Assembly: GCA_903901045.1 (NCBI GenBank) | Contig: CAIUPP010000061.1 | Location: forward strand, 1-38,373 | Length of the DNA: 38,373 nucleotides | Reading direction: 5' to 3' | Source: an uncultured Planctomycetota bacterium | GTDB taxonomy: Bacteria; Planctomycetota; Brocadiia; CAIUPP01 | Part shown: piece by piece, positions 26,210 through 35,043 of the stretch | Position numbering within the stretch: the first letter of the stretch is position 1 | Layout: each line of letters begins with the position of its first letter | The notes under the pieces: model-generated | What the model saw: only the letters and a program-made list of their open reading frames with translations | The model's database searches: none | What the model was told of the DNA's origin: nothing | Made by a program: the position numbers and the translations under genes

Positions 26210-26237
26210 ATTATAGCCCCCCCAACAGGGAAGTCAA
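26210..26237 (-). promoter_or_regulatory. sigma70-type promoter of the pseudopilin gene
   Basis: Read on the minus strand: TTGACT (26237-26232), 16-nt spacer, TATAAT (26215-26210). This predicts a leader of about 60 nt that contains an extended AAAGGAGGTGA ribosome site. Confidence 0.7.
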
Positions 26238-26464
26238 CAGAATTTTAGCTTAAATTGCGCCCCTGGGAGGGGGGAGGGGGAGGAGTGCACCGCCAAGACG
26301 CCAAGGCCGCCAAGAACGCACCGTCTGCGTTGTCTCCGCTGCCTTTTTTCGCCGTTTTTGGCGTCCCTGGCGTCTTGGCGGTTGAATCCGTCGTCTTCCG
26401 CTTGTTGCATTCTGCCGCACTCCGCCGGTACACTGCGCTAACGACCCCTTTCAGGAGTAATTCA
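26238..26464. repeat. repeat-bearing divergent gap before the FG-GAP gene
   Basis: GCACCGCCAAGACGCCAAGG (26285-26304) and, in reverse, CCTGGCGTCTTGGCGGTTGA (26366-26385) are inverted copies of one dispersed phrase. TTGAATCCGT at 26382-26391 matches the end of the 22.1-kb cassette. A weak promoter, TTGCAT (26405-26410), 18 nt, TACACT (26429-26434), may serve the FG-GAP gene. Confidence 0.55.
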
Positions 26465-28798
26465 ATGCGTAAATCGCTCTTTCCGGCGTTCTTAACCCTG
26501 GCGCTGACGGGGACGGGCTTGTTCGCGGCTGAACCGGCCTCCCCCCCGAACTCCACCGCATCGGCCTTTTCCGCTCCCGCGATCGGCTTCGCCGGGGTGA
26601 AGGTCCATAAACTTGATTTCGACACGCTTGATTTGCACCTGGCCGACGTGAACGGCGACGGACGCCTGGACGTGGTGGTGGCCAACAACGCGCGCACGCG
26701 CATCGAATGCCTGCTCCAGGCGACCGATAAGCTCAAGCCGCAGGCGGAGGGGGATGTCGAGGCGAATGAGCTGCTGAATGACCCGCTCTTCGTCAGCCGC
26801 CCTTTCCTGGTGGACAAGAAGATTTTCAGCCTGGAACTGGGCGACCTCAACGGCGACGGGCGGACGGATATGGTCTACTACGGCGACCCGCGCGAGCTGG
26901 TGGTGGTGTATCAGGATGAGAAGGGGGAGTGGGGGGCGCGCCGGACGTTCGATATCGCGGATGGCTCCTCCCAGCCGGCGGCGCTGGCGATCGGCGATGT
27001 GAACGGCGACGGACGCAACGATATCGTCCTGCTGGCGAACGACGGCATCTATTTCATTCTCCAGAACGCCGAGGGGAAGCTGGAGGCGCCGGTGAAGGAG
27101 TCCGGCCTGCCGGAGGGGGCGTTCGCGGTGGTGCTGCGCGACTTCAACGGCGACAAGCGCAAGGACTTGATGTACGCCTGCTCCAGCGATACCGCGCCGA
27201 TCTGCTTCCGCTTCCAGGGGGCCAACGGCCGCCTGGGGCCGGAGGTGCATTGCAAGGCGCCCGCCATGCGCGGGCTGGTGTTCGGCGATGCCGATGGCGA
27301 CGGCGCGGACGAACTGATCGTGGTCGAGCAGGCCTCCGGCCGGCTGGTGATCTACAAGGTGGTCACCCAGCCCGACGGAGCGACCGGGCTGGAAGGGCCG
27401 CTGGAACGCTACACCTTCAGCACCACCGGCTCGCGCCGCCCGCGCGTGCTGGCCATCGGCCCGCTGACCGATCCCAAGCGCCCGGATATCCTGGTGAGCG
27501 ATCCGGACGCCGCCGAGGTGGAGCTGTTCACCCAGACGCGCCCCGGCTACTGGCAGCGCAAGGCTTCCTTCCCCTGGTACCAGGGGGTGACCGATATGGC
27601 CGTGGCGGACCTGAACGGCGACGGAGCCTCCGACGTGCTGCTGCTCAGCCCCGACGAAGGGAGCCTGGGCTGGTCCACCCTCGATCCGGCGACCGGCCGC
27701 CTGAGCTTCCCGCGCGCGATCAGCACCGCCGGCAAGCCGAGCTGCATGACCGTGGCGGATGCGGATGGCGACGGGAAGCCGGAGATACTCTACTGCGCCG
27801 TGGACGCGAACAAGGAGCGCGCAATCCACATCCTCTCCACCGGGACCTTCGCGGAGAAGGGGAAGGTGGTGGTGACCGACGCGCGCGCCGACCCGGACGG
27901 CCTGCTGGTGGCCGACGCGAACCAGGATGGGAAGATGGATATCCTCCTGTTCACCCCCTTCCAGGAAATGCGCATCTTCAAGGGGACGGGGAGCGGCTTC
28001 GCGGATGTCTCGCGCGGCGCGGATTACGGCAAGGGGCTGGTGCAGAACGTGAAGCTCAAGAGCGTCACCATGGCGGATATCAACGCGGATGGCAAGCCGG
28101 AGATTCTCATCGCCATCAAGAACTTCGCGCGCGCGCTCAAGCTGGACGAGCAGGACCGGCTGCAGGTGGTCGAGCAACTTAACGGACGCTCTCCCACCAG
28201 CCAGATCGTGGGGGTGGCCTCGGCCGACCTGGATGGCGACGGCGTGCCGGAGGTGGTGCTGGCCGACGCGGCGGGCCGCTGCCTGAGCGAACTCAAGCGG
28301 GATAAGATGGGGATGTACAACATCGTCGAGAACTTCCAGATCGGGCCGCTGAACCTGGAGCGGTTCCTCGCCGGAGACCTGGCCGGGACGGGCAAGCCGC
28401 TGTTGCTGCTGCTGGGGCAGAACGATTTCACGCTGCTCCGCCCCGGCGAGCCGGTGACGGCGCTCAAGGAGTTGGCCTCCTACGAGACCCCGGTGCGCAA
28501 CGGGCGGCTGGAGACGCTGGCCGCCGGCGATTTGAACAACGACGGACGGCTGGAGTTCCTCGCCTCGGAGGGGACGCACAACCTGATGGAGCTGCTGGTC
28601 TGGAAGCCGGAGGAGAAACGGATCGTGCGCGCGCTGAACTGGCAGATATTCGAGAGCCGCAGTTTCGCCGGGAGCCGCCACGCCGGCCCCGGCGGCCCCG
28701 AGCCGCGCGAGATCGAGATCGGCGACGTCACCGGCGACGGCAAGCCGGATGTGGTGCTGCTAATCCACGACCGCGTGCTGGTGTATCCGGGGGAATGA
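26465..28798 (+). CDS. secreted FG-GAP/VCBS repeat beta-propeller protein
   Basis: The protein is 777 aa. A signal peptide (about residues 1-22, ending GLFAAEP) is followed by about twelve calcium-loop motifs of the DxNxDGxxD type, for example DVNGDGRLDVV, DLNGDGRTDMV, DVNGDGRNDIV, DADGDGKPEIL, DANQDGKMDIL and DVTGDGKPDVV. Such repeats form calcium-stabilised propellers in extracellular or surface proteins. The propeller alone fills the chain; no enzyme or anchor domain was seen. The start at 26465 has AGGAG 7 nt upstream; the longer frame from 26255 reads repeat DNA. Divergent from the pseudopilin gene and convergent with hflX. The partner is unknown. Confidence 0.9.
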   Translation: MRKSLFPAFLTLALTGTGLFAAEPASPPNSTASAFSAPAIGFAGVKVHKLDFDTLDLHLADVNGDGRLDVVVANNARTRIECLLQATDKLKPQAEGDVEANELLNDPLFVSRPFLVDKKIFSLELGDLNGDGRTDMVYYGDPRELVVVYQDEKGEWGARRTFDIADGSSQPAALAIGDVNGDGRNDIVLLANDGIYFILQNAEGKLEAPVKESGLPEGAFAVVLRDFNGDKRKDLMYACSSDTAPICFRFQGANGRLGPEVHCKAPAMRGLVFGDADGDGADELIVVEQASGRLVIYKVVTQPDGATGLEGPLERYTFSTTGSRRPRVLAIGPLTDPKRPDILVSDPDAAEVELFTQTRPGYWQRKASFPWYQGVTDMAVADLNGDGASDVLLLSPDEGSLGWSTLDPATGRLSFPRAISTAGKPSCMTVADADGDGKPEILYCAVDANKERAIHILSTGTFAEKGKVVVTDARADPDGLLVADANQDGKMDILLFTPFQEMRIFKGTGSGFADVSRGADYGKGLVQNVKLKSVTMADINADGKPEILIAIKNFARALKLDEQDRLQVVEQLNGRSPTSQIVGVASADLDGDGVPEVVLADAAGRCLSELKRDKMGMYNIVENFQIGPLNLERFLAGDLAGTGKPLLLLLGQNDFTLLRPGEPVTALKELASYETPVRNGRLETLAAGDLNNDGRLEFLASEGTHNLMELLVWKPEEKRIVRALNWQIFESRSFAGSRHAGPGGPEPREIEIGDVTGDGKPDVVLLIHDRVLVYPGE

Positions 28799-28802
28799 GG
28801 AA

Positions 28803-28850
28803 AGGGGGTCTGGCTGCTTTTCGCCGTTGCGAAAAGATGCCTGACCCCCT
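28803..28850. repeat. REP-like hairpin, first of a pair
   Basis: AGGGGGTCTGGCTGCTTTTC (28803-28822) pairs with the block 28831-28850 ending GCCTGACCCCCT, about 18 of 21 positions. It immediately follows the FG-GAP stop. Confidence 0.75.
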
Positions 28851-28913
28851 ATCCCGCCCAACACCACGGATTGAATTTGGCCATCCACCCCGGAGGCAGG
28901 CCGCGCGGGAGAC

Positions 28914-28970
28914 GGAAAAGAGGGTCAGGCAACTTTTCCAACGGAGGAAAAGTAGCCAGACCCCTTTTCC
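28914..28970. repeat. REP-like hairpin, second of a pair, opposite orientation
   Basis: GGAAAAGAGGGTCAGGCAAC (28914-28933) pairs with GTAGCCAGACCCCTTTTCC (28952-28970). It is the reverse of the unit at 28803-28850, giving a head-to-head pair between the convergent FG-GAP and hflX genes, where it may also stop transcription. Confidence 0.7.
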
Positions 28971-29022
28971 TCCCAGGGCGCAGCATGCTGCGCCCCTGCA
29001 ACGATTGCACGCCGCGGTCTTC

Positions 29023-29044
29023 GCGGGCTGAAGCCCGCGCTACA
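29023..29044. repeat. GGGCTnnAGCCC hairpin with CTAC foot
   Basis: GCGGGCT (29023-29029), GA, AGCCCGC (29032-29038), then GCTACAC. It reaches into the last codons of hflX. In reverse it reads GTAGCGCGGGCTTCAGCCCGC-like, with the GTAG foot typical of REP units. Confidence 0.65.
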
Positions 29045-30317
29045 CCGCTCGCTTCTTCACCTTGCACGTCACCCCCATCTTCTTCAGGATGCCGAGATGC
29101 CAGGGGGCGATGCGGAGCTCGAGGGTCACTTCGTCGTCGGCGTAGTCACGCGCGAGGATTTCGGCGTGCTCGGCCAGGTAGGCCTGGGCGCGGCCGGCGG
29201 AGGGGCTCATGCGCGCCACGACGGTGACGGCCTGCTTGTCGAAGAACTCCCGGATGAGCGTGCGCAATTCCTCCAGCCCCGTCCCGTTCAGCGCCGAGAC
29301 CGCCGGCCCCTCGCCGAATTTCCGCCTCAGCAGCGGCAGGGCGATCTCGTCCGCCAGGACATCCGTCTTGTTGAAGACGTTCAGCGTCGCCTGCTCGGCG
29401 CAGCCGATCTGCCCCAGCACCTCCACGACGCTGGCCATCTGCTGCTCCGCCTGAGGCGAGGAGGCGTCCACGACGTGCAGGAGCAGGTCGGCCTGGCGCG
29501 CTTCTTCGAGCGTGGCGTGGAAGGAGGCGACCAGGTTGTGCGGCAGCCGGCGGATGAAGCCGACGGTGTCGCTGAGCAGCACCTTGCGCCCCTCCCCCAG
29601 GGTGCAGGCGCGGGTGCGCGTGTCGAGGGTGGAGAAGAGCTTGTCGTCGGCCAGCACCCCCGCGCCGGTGAGGGCGTTCATCAGCGTGGACTTGCCGGCG
29701 TTGGTGTAGCCGACGAGGCAGACGGTCTGCTCGTCGGCGCGCGCGGCGACTTCCTGGCTGTGGCGGCTCGCGCTCAGGCGGATGCGCTCTTTGAGGTCCT
29801 GAATGCGCTTGCGGATGAGGCGGCGGTCGGTCTCGATCTGCCGCTCGCCGGGCCCGCGCATGCCGATGCCTCCCTCGATGGTGTCCAGGTGCGTCCACAT
29901 CTTCTTCAGGCGCGGGAAGGCATACTCCAGTTGCGCCAGCTCCACCTGGTCGCAGGCCATGGCAGTGCGCGCGCCGCGCGCGAAGATGTCCAGAATGAGC
30001 TCCGTGCGGTCGATCACCTTGCGGTCGGTGAGTTCCTCCAGGTTGCGGACCTGCGCGGGGGAGAGATCGGCATCGATGACGATGCTGTCCACCTTGAGCT
30101 CGTCGCAGAGCGTGACGAGTTCCTCGACCTTTCCGCTGCCGAGGAAGGTGTCCGGATCGGCGCTGCGGCGGCGCTGGAGCATCTCGCCGACCACCACCGC
30201 GCCGGCGGTATCGGCCAGACGGCGGATCTCTTCCAGCGATTCGGTCTCGTCGTGGGCCACCCCCACCAGCAGGACGCGCTCGCGCGCGACGGCAAGCTCT
30301 GTGCGTTTCAGTTTCAC
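29040..30317 (-). CDS. hflX: ribosome-associated GTPase HflX
   Basis: The protein is 425 aa. HflX binds the 50S subunit and splits stalled ribosomes. The N-terminal HflX domain (LLVGVAHDETES..., then DPDTFLGSGKVEEL) is followed by the GTPase. G1 is GYTNAGKST (203-211), G3 DTVGF (250-254) and G4 NKTD. GGIGMRGPGERQIETDRR, the linker signature of the family, is present at about 149-166. A C-terminal domain of about 60 residues completes the chain. It starts at GTG 30317; the nearest AGGAG is about 12 nt away, rather far. It is flanked by repeats and is probably transcribed alone. Confidence 0.97.
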   Translation of the reverse strand: MKLKRTELAVARERVLLVGVAHDETESLEEIRRLADTAGAVVVGEMLQRRRSADPDTFLGSGKVEELVTLCDELKVDSIVIDADLSPAQVRNLEELTDRKVIDRTELILDIFARGARTAMACDQVELAQLEYAFPRLKKMWTHLDTIEGGIGMRGPGERQIETDRRLIRKRIQDLKERIRLSASRHSQEVAARADEQTVCLVGYTNAGKSTLMNALTGAGVLADDKLFSTLDTRTRACTLGEGRKVLLSDTVGFIRRLPHNLVASFHATLEEARQADLLLHVVDASSPQAEQQMASVVEVLGQIGCAEQATLNVFNKTDVLADEIALPLLRRKFGEGPAVSALNGTGLEELRTLIREFFDKQAVTVVARMSPSAGRAQAYLAEHAEILARDYADDEVTLELRIAPWHLGILKKMGVTCKVKKRAV

Positions 30318-30352
30318 CGGGCCGGTTCACTCCTGCGTGAAAGAACGGGGGC

Positions 30353-30395
30353 GATGGGGACACAGTACTTTCCAAAGAAAGGCATTGTCCCCATC
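30353..30395. repeat. 43-bp imperfect palindrome upstream of hflX
   Basis: It begins GATGGGGACACAGTACTTTC and ends GGCATTGTCCCCATC. It is a diverged relative of the 45-bp unit at 2280-2324 and 11388-11432. Confidence 0.65.
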
Positions 30396-30474
30396 TCTCA
30401 ATGCGTCTAGCGCGATTATGACAGAGTTGGCGCGGCGGCTCAAGACGCGCGGCGGCGGCGCGTGTGAATAAGTG

Positions 30475-30678
30475 GTCATCGCGAGCGAGCGCCGCTGAAG
30501 ACGATGTTTGCGGACAGACGCCCCTCGGCGCGAACGTGGCGATCTTCCTTATTTCCGACCCACTCGCCGCGAGGGCGTTGGCTCCGGGGAAGGTCATCGA
30601 AAGCGGAAGATCGCCACGGCCGACCGACGCCGCGCCTTCCCGCCAACACCGTCCATCATCGGTCGGCCTCGCGATGAC
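30475..30678. mobile_element. 204-bp MITE-like element with GTCATCGCGAG ends
   Basis: The ends GTCATCGCGAG (30475-30485) and CTCGCGATGAC (30668-30678) are perfect inverted repeats. Inside, GTGGCGATCTTCC (30536-30548) and GGAAGATCGCCAC (30605-30617) are perfect inverted arms. A frame at 30464-30757 reads through the element and is not believed to be a gene. Confidence 0.65.
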
Positions 30679-30711
30679 ATTTATTGACGACGCCGTCCGC
30701 CGTCGCCGGAA

Positions 30712-30770
30712 TTGGACGTTGCGCGTCGGATCAGGTGCGCCGTGCGCACCGCGTTGAACGTTGAATCCGT
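30712..30770. repeat. solo copy of the right end of the 22.1-kb cassette
   Basis: TTGGACGTTG, then CGTCGGATCAGGTGCGC, a GGTGCGCCGTGCGCACC palindrome, and GTTGAACGTTGAATCCGTT: the same order as 22573-22639 with a short deletion. It contains no gene. Confidence 0.75.
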
Positions 30771-30779
30771 TCCCCCGTC

Positions 30780-30808
30780 TTGACGCCGCCTCTCCCCGGT
30801 TCTACGAT
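30780..30808 (+). promoter_or_regulatory. probable sigma70-type promoter of the AsmA-like gene
   Basis: TTGACG (30780-30785), 17-nt spacer, TACGAT (30803-30808). It would give a leader of about 30 nt. It begins 10 nt after the solo repeat. Confidence 0.55.
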
Positions 30809-30844
30809 GTTCTGGTTCTCTTGACCACTATGGGGAGATGAAGA

Positions 30845-33800
30845 ATGAACCCGACCGAGCCGACCGCTACGCCGCAGGAATCGAAGCCCCCCGTGAAGCG
30901 CCGCCGCCGCTGGCTCTGGGCGCTGCTGGCGCTGTTCGCGCTGGGGGTGCTGCTGGTGGCGCTGGCGCCGACGCTGCTCTCCACCGGCCCGGCGCGCCGC
31001 TTCGTGCTGGGGAAGGTGAGCGGCCAGATAAACGGAAGCGTGACGGCTTCCTCCTGGTCGTTCGGCTGGTTCTCCGGGGTGCGCATGACTGATCTGAAGG
31101 TCTCCGACGCAGCCGGGAAGGAGATGCTGACGGTCAGTTCCATCTCAGCGCCCGCCGGGCTGCTCTCGATGGCGCGCTCGACCAAGGAACTCCAAACCGT
31201 GGAGGTGGTGAGGCCGCAGGTGGAGTTGGTGGTGGATGCGGATGGACAGACGAACTTTCAGAAGTTGATGAAGCCAACCGCACAGACGGGCACACCGTCC
31301 TCTTCGTCGTCCGCGCCTTCGTCCGTGTCCGTCCATGAGCGTCCATCGGCCCCCGCGCCGAAGCCGCTGGGGTTCGATGTGAAGGGGCAGTTCAAGGTGA
31401 CCGACGGCCGCGTGACGGTGCGCGCGGCGGGGAGCGACCAGGCGTTCGAGATCAAGGGGCTGAATGTCGCGGTGGGGATCGATGGAGTCAACAACCCGGT
31501 GACGTTCGACGTCAACGCCCTGCTGGGGCAGGCGAACGCTCCGCTGAAGGTCACGGGCAGCGCGAAGGTGATGGAGAACGGCGTGGCGAAGCCGGAGGCG
31601 CTCGACGCCAGTTTCACCGCCGACCTGACGGGGCTTCAGTTGCGCGAGTTCCAGCCGCTGGCGGCGCAGTTCAAGGCGCTGGACAAGCTCTCCGGCTCGG
31701 TCAGCGCGCACGTGCAGGCGCACGCGAAGGGCGCGGACCAGGCGCAGGCGGGCGGCTCGGTAAAGGTGACCGCGTTGGCGATGGGGGGCGGGCTGCTGGG
31801 CAAGGATGAGCCGACGTTCGATCAGGTGACGCTCGATTTCGACGTGGCGCGCGAGGGGGCGAACGTCGCCATCAAGAAGTTCAAGGTGGACTCGCCGGTC
31901 GCCAAAATGGAGTCGAACGGCACGCTCTCGCTACCGAAGCCGGGGGAATTGCCGGCGGGGGATGTGAAGCTGCGCACGGAGGTGAACCTCCCGGCGCTGG
32001 CGCAGCGCTTCCCCAACACGCTGCGGCTGCAGCAGGGGCTGACGCTGACGGGAGGCACGCTGACGGCGGAGTCGTGGCTCTCCTCGGCGACGGGGGCGGT
32101 GCGCGCATGCGCCGTCACGAATGTCACGGTCACCGGGCTTGCCGCGAAACGCGACGGGCGCGAGTTCGCGCTGGAGAAGCCGATTTCGCTGGTCGCGGAG
32201 CTTTCGCAGACGCAGGCCGGGGTGAGCCTGGACCGGTTCGAGTTCTCCTCCTCGTTCGCGCAGGCCAAGGGGGCGGGGAATGCGGAGAAGTTCGACCTGA
32301 CGGCCTCCAGCGACCTGGCCGCCGCGACGGCGGAGGCGCGCAAGTTCGTGGACATGGGCAAGCTGGACGCCTCCGGCAAGCTTCAGTTCGAGGCGCACAT
32401 GACCTCCCCCGCGCCGCAGCAGCGCGCGCTGCGCGCCGTCGCGCAGGTGAGCGACCTGGTGCTGACCGGCCTGGGGCCGCAGCCGGCAAGCATTTCAAAG
32501 GGAACGCTTTCGCTCGACGCGCGCGCGATGCTGGACGCGAAGAACGCGCCGCAATCGATCGAGGGGCTCAAGATCGCGCTGGAGTCCCCGCTGGCGATTT
32601 TCTCCATGACCTCGGACAAGCTCACCTTCCCGCAGGGGCAGTCGCTGCCGGTCGCGGGGAAGCTGGCGATCGAAGCCTCGGCGGAGCTTTCGCAGGTGAT
32701 GGCGACTGCGCGCGCGGCGGGCGCGGCGCCGGCGGACCTGGACGTGGCGGGGGCGCTGGCGTTCAAGGGTGAGGCGCTGCTCGACCAGGGGAAGGCGCTG
32801 CTGGCCCCGGCGAAGCTGACCATCGCCAACTTGATCGTGACGCAGGGGACCAAGCGGATGACCGAGCCCTCGGTGGAGCTCTCTTTCGCGCTCGCCGCCG
32901 CCCCGGCGACGCGCAGCGTGAAACTGAGCGACGTGAAGTTCGCGCTCTCCAGCGGGCAGGTGACCGGTTCGGCCGAGGTTCCCGACTGGACCGCGCCGCA
33001 GCAGGCCACGGCGGCGTTCCATGGGCAGTTCGATGTCGCGAAGCTGCTGATTTCGCTGCATGATTTCGCGCCGCTGCCGCAGGGGACGACGGTGGCCGCC
33101 ACGGCGAGTTTTGACCTGAAAGTGACCGCGGACAAGGGAAGCCAGAAGGCTGATGTGACCGCGCAATTGGCCGACCTGAAAGTGACCAGCCCCGGCAAGC
33201 CGGCTGTGACGGAGAAGAAGATCGAACTGGCCGCCGCGGCGATTTTCACCCCCGCCAAGCCCAATACCGCCGGGGGAAGCTGTTTGGCGCTCGACTCGCT
33301 CAAACTCTCCTCCGAACTGCTCGCGGTGCAGGCGAAGGCGCGCATTGACGACCTCGAAAAGAGCCGCAAGTTGCAGGCGGACGGAAGCTGGACGCCGAAT
33401 TTCGACAAGATCGGCCCGCTGGTCGCCGCGCTCAGCGGCCAGCCGGTCGAACTGAGCGGCAACGAGTCGCGCGAGTTCCACGTGAAGGCGGAGCTCGGCG
33501 CGACGGATATTTCCGCGCTGCTGCGCGCGCTGTTCGCGCAGGCGGGGGTCTATATCAAGCGCTTGTCGGTGATGGGGATCGAGACGGGGGTGATGGACGT
33601 GCCGCTGCACTTCGAGAACGGCGTCGGCACGATGAAGGTGGATACCACCGTCAGCGGCGGCAAGCTGCTGCTGCCGCTCCAGGTGGATGCGCGGCCGAAG
33701 GTCGCCGTGGCGACGGTGCCGGACAACACCGCCGTGCTGACGGGGGTGAAGATCACCGACTCGATGGCCGACCAGTTCCTCTCCCGCGTCAGCCCGCTGT

Positions 33801-34357
33801 TCAAGGGAGGGGTGGTGTCGGCCGGATCGGTGGGGCTGACGCTGCGCAAGACGACCGTCCCCCTCGCCCCGCCGATCCTCACGGCGGCGTCGCTGGACGG
33901 GGAGATGGCGCTGAACGGCGTCCGCATGAGCGCCAGCGGCTTCCTTAAGGAGCTGGCCTCCGCCGTGAAGCTGGGCCAGACAGAACTGCTGGTGCTGCCG
34001 GACCAGAAGGTGGGGTTCACGCTGCGCAACGGCGTGATCCGCCAGGAGCCGCTGACGATGATCCTCGCGGGGTATCAGATCAAGCTCTCCGGCTCGGTGG
34101 GGCTGGTGGACATGCGGCTGGATATGCTGGCGGAGGTGCCGGTGACGCGCGAGATGCTGGGCGGGCGCGCCGACCTGTACGCGATGGTAAAGGACCAGAC
34201 GATCAAGGTGCCGATCAGCGGCACGACCTCGCACCCCACCGTTTCGCGCGAGGCAATGGCCAACGCGCTCGCGCCTCTCATCGAAGCGGCCGGCAAGCAG
34301 ATGCTGAAGGAAAAGGGGGGAGCGATCCTCGAAGGGCTTCTCAAGAAGAAGAAATGA
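30845..34357 (+). CDS. large AsmA-like envelope protein
   Basis: The protein is 1170 aa. A short basic N-terminus (KRRRRW) is followed by one membrane helix (about residues 23-45); the rest is predicted beta-rich and extracytoplasmic, with repeats of the type GSVTASSWSFGWFSGVRMTDLKVSDAAG that mark the AsmA/TamB-like superfamily near the start. The C-terminal part (QIKLSGSVGLVDMRLDMLAEVPVT... then VPISGTTSHPTVSREAMANAL) matches the usual AsmA ending. Such bridge-like proteins are linked to lipid transport or homeostasis between the membranes of diderm cells. Start ATG at 30845 with GGGGAG upstream. The Ala/Lys/Asp-rich composition is uniform. The exact family member is not resolved. Confidence 0.85.
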   Translation: MNPTEPTATPQESKPPVKRRRRWLWALLALFALGVLLVALAPTLLSTGPARRFVLGKVSGQINGSVTASSWSFGWFSGVRMTDLKVSDAAGKEMLTVSSISAPAGLLSMARSTKELQTVEVVRPQVELVVDADGQTNFQKLMKPTAQTGTPSSSSSAPSSVSVHERPSAPAPKPLGFDVKGQFKVTDGRVTVRAAGSDQAFEIKGLNVAVGIDGVNNPVTFDVNALLGQANAPLKVTGSAKVMENGVAKPEALDASFTADLTGLQLREFQPLAAQFKALDKLSGSVSAHVQAHAKGADQAQAGGSVKVTALAMGGGLLGKDEPTFDQVTLDFDVAREGANVAIKKFKVDSPVAKMESNGTLSLPKPGELPAGDVKLRTEVNLPALAQRFPNTLRLQQGLTLTGGTLTAESWLSSATGAVRACAVTNVTVTGLAAKRDGREFALEKPISLVAELSQTQAGVSLDRFEFSSSFAQAKGAGNAEKFDLTASSDLAAATAEARKFVDMGKLDASGKLQFEAHMTSPAPQQRALRAVAQVSDLVLTGLGPQPASISKGTLSLDARAMLDAKNAPQSIEGLKIALESPLAIFSMTSDKLTFPQGQSLPVAGKLAIEASAELSQVMATARAAGAAPADLDVAGALAFKGEALLDQGKALLAPAKLTIANLIVTQGTKRMTEPSVELSFALAAAPATRSVKLSDVKFALSSGQVTGSAEVPDWTAPQQATAAFHGQFDVAKLLISLHDFAPLPQGTTVAATASFDLKVTADKGSQKADVTAQLADLKVTSPGKPAVTEKKIELAAAAIFTPAKPNTAGGSCLALDSLKLSSELLAVQAKARIDDLEKSRKLQADGSWTPNFDKIGPLVAALSGQPVELSGNESREFHVKAELGATDISALLRALFAQAGVYIKRLSVMGIETGVMDVPLHFENGVGTMKVDTTVSGGKLLLPLQVDARPKVAVATVPDNTAVLTGVKITDSMADQFLSRVSPLFKGGVVSAGSVGLTLRKTTVPLAPPILTAASLDGEMALNGVRMSASGFLKELASAVKLGQTELLVLPDQKVGFTLRNGVIRQEPLTMILAGYQIKLSGSVGLVDMRLDMLAEVPVTREMLGGRADLYAMVKDQTIKVPISGTTSHPTVSREAMANALAPLIEAAGKQMLKEKGGAILEGLLKKKK

Positions 34358-34410
34358 GCGCGGCGACGACGGCGGGAACCGCCGATGAACGCGGATGAAC
34401 GCCGATAGAA

Positions 34411-34605
34411 GCCAAGCTGCTCTGTTGAAACGACCAGCATGTCTCGCTGTTCGTCCCGTAGGGACAGAATGAAAATAGCCCGCCAGTGAACTGCCGGGCT
34501 ATTATCCTGCCGTCCCTACCCTTCGATAAACTCAGGGCCGTGAGCAAAGTCGAACGGCGGGACGGCTCATCGAACGACAATGGTTTCAGCAGAGCAAGAC
34601 TGCTT
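34411..34605. mobile_element. MITE-like unit with GCTCTGTTGAAA ends
   Basis: The left end GCCAAGCTGCTCTGTTGAAA (34411-34430) and right end TTTCAGCAGAGCAAGACTGC (34584-34603) are imperfect inverted repeats, about 195 bp apart. The core has a hairpin (GGGACAG... / ...CGTCCC with AATAGCCCG/CGGGCTATT, 34460-34518) and a 'TTCGATAAACTCAGGGC' phrase. The right end abuts the flavodoxin stop codon. Confidence 0.65.
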
Positions 34606-35043
34606 CTACTTCTTCGCCCCCGCCAGTTTCGCGCCGAGCGCCTTCAATGCGGTCAACGTCGCGCCTTCCGGCTTTCCCTTGATCAGCGCCGCGTCCGCAA
34701 TCTTCTTGAGCTTGAAGGACTGGGCGACCGATTCGATGCTCGCAATGGCCTTTCCCCCGCCGCCATGCGTCAGGAAGGCGGCATAGGGCTTGTCCGTTAC
34801 CTGGCCCTGGGTGGGATAGTACGCGCGGTCGAGGAAGTCTTTCAGCCCGCCCCCCATGTAGCTGAAGGCGTCGTAGGAACCGAGCGCCACGGCGTCGCAG
34901 TCGGTCAGGTCCTTCGGCTGCGCCTCCACCCCGCTCTTCAGCGTGACCTTCGCCCCCGCGCCTCTGGCGCCCACGGCAATCGCCTCCGCGGCGGCTTTGG
35001 TGTTGCCGGACATGCTGCAATAGACCACCAGCACTTTCGCCAT
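34606..35043 (-). CDS. flavodoxin
   Basis: The protein is 145 aa, an FMN electron carrier in the cytosol. The FMN-phosphate loop YCSMSGNTK is at residues 8-16. LGSYDAFSYMGGGLKDFLD supplies the aromatic loop near the isoalloxazine, and THGGGG is the second loop. ATG 35043 has GAGGAGG 7 nt upstream; the open frame to 35316 lies in the promoter region. It is divergent from hydB, 274 nt away, so it may be a redox partner of the hydrogenase, but that is inference. Confidence 0.92.
   Translation of the reverse strand: MAKVLVVYCSMSGNTKAAAEAIAVGARGAGAKVTLKSGVEAQPKDLTDCDAVALGSYDAFSYMGGGLKDFLDRAYYPTQGQVTDKPYAAFLTHGGGGKAIASIESVAQSFKLKKIADAALIKGKPEGATLTALKALGAKLAGAKK

Noticed and set aside
26492-28681. 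729-codon open frame on the minus strand
   Set aside because: Antisense to the FG-GAP gene; its apparent repeats only mirror the calcium-loop codons.
30464-30757. 97-codon open frame on the plus strand
   Set aside because: Runs through the 204-bp inverted-repeat element and the solo cassette end; no ribosome site and no homology that I recognise.
32495-34234. 579-codon open frame on the minus strand
   Set aside because: Antisense to the AsmA-like gene, biased composition, no start signals.
34341-34580. 79-codon open frame on the minus strand containing LSLSKG
   Set aside because: A common artefact of the repeat phrase TTCGATAAACTCAGGGC, not a protein.
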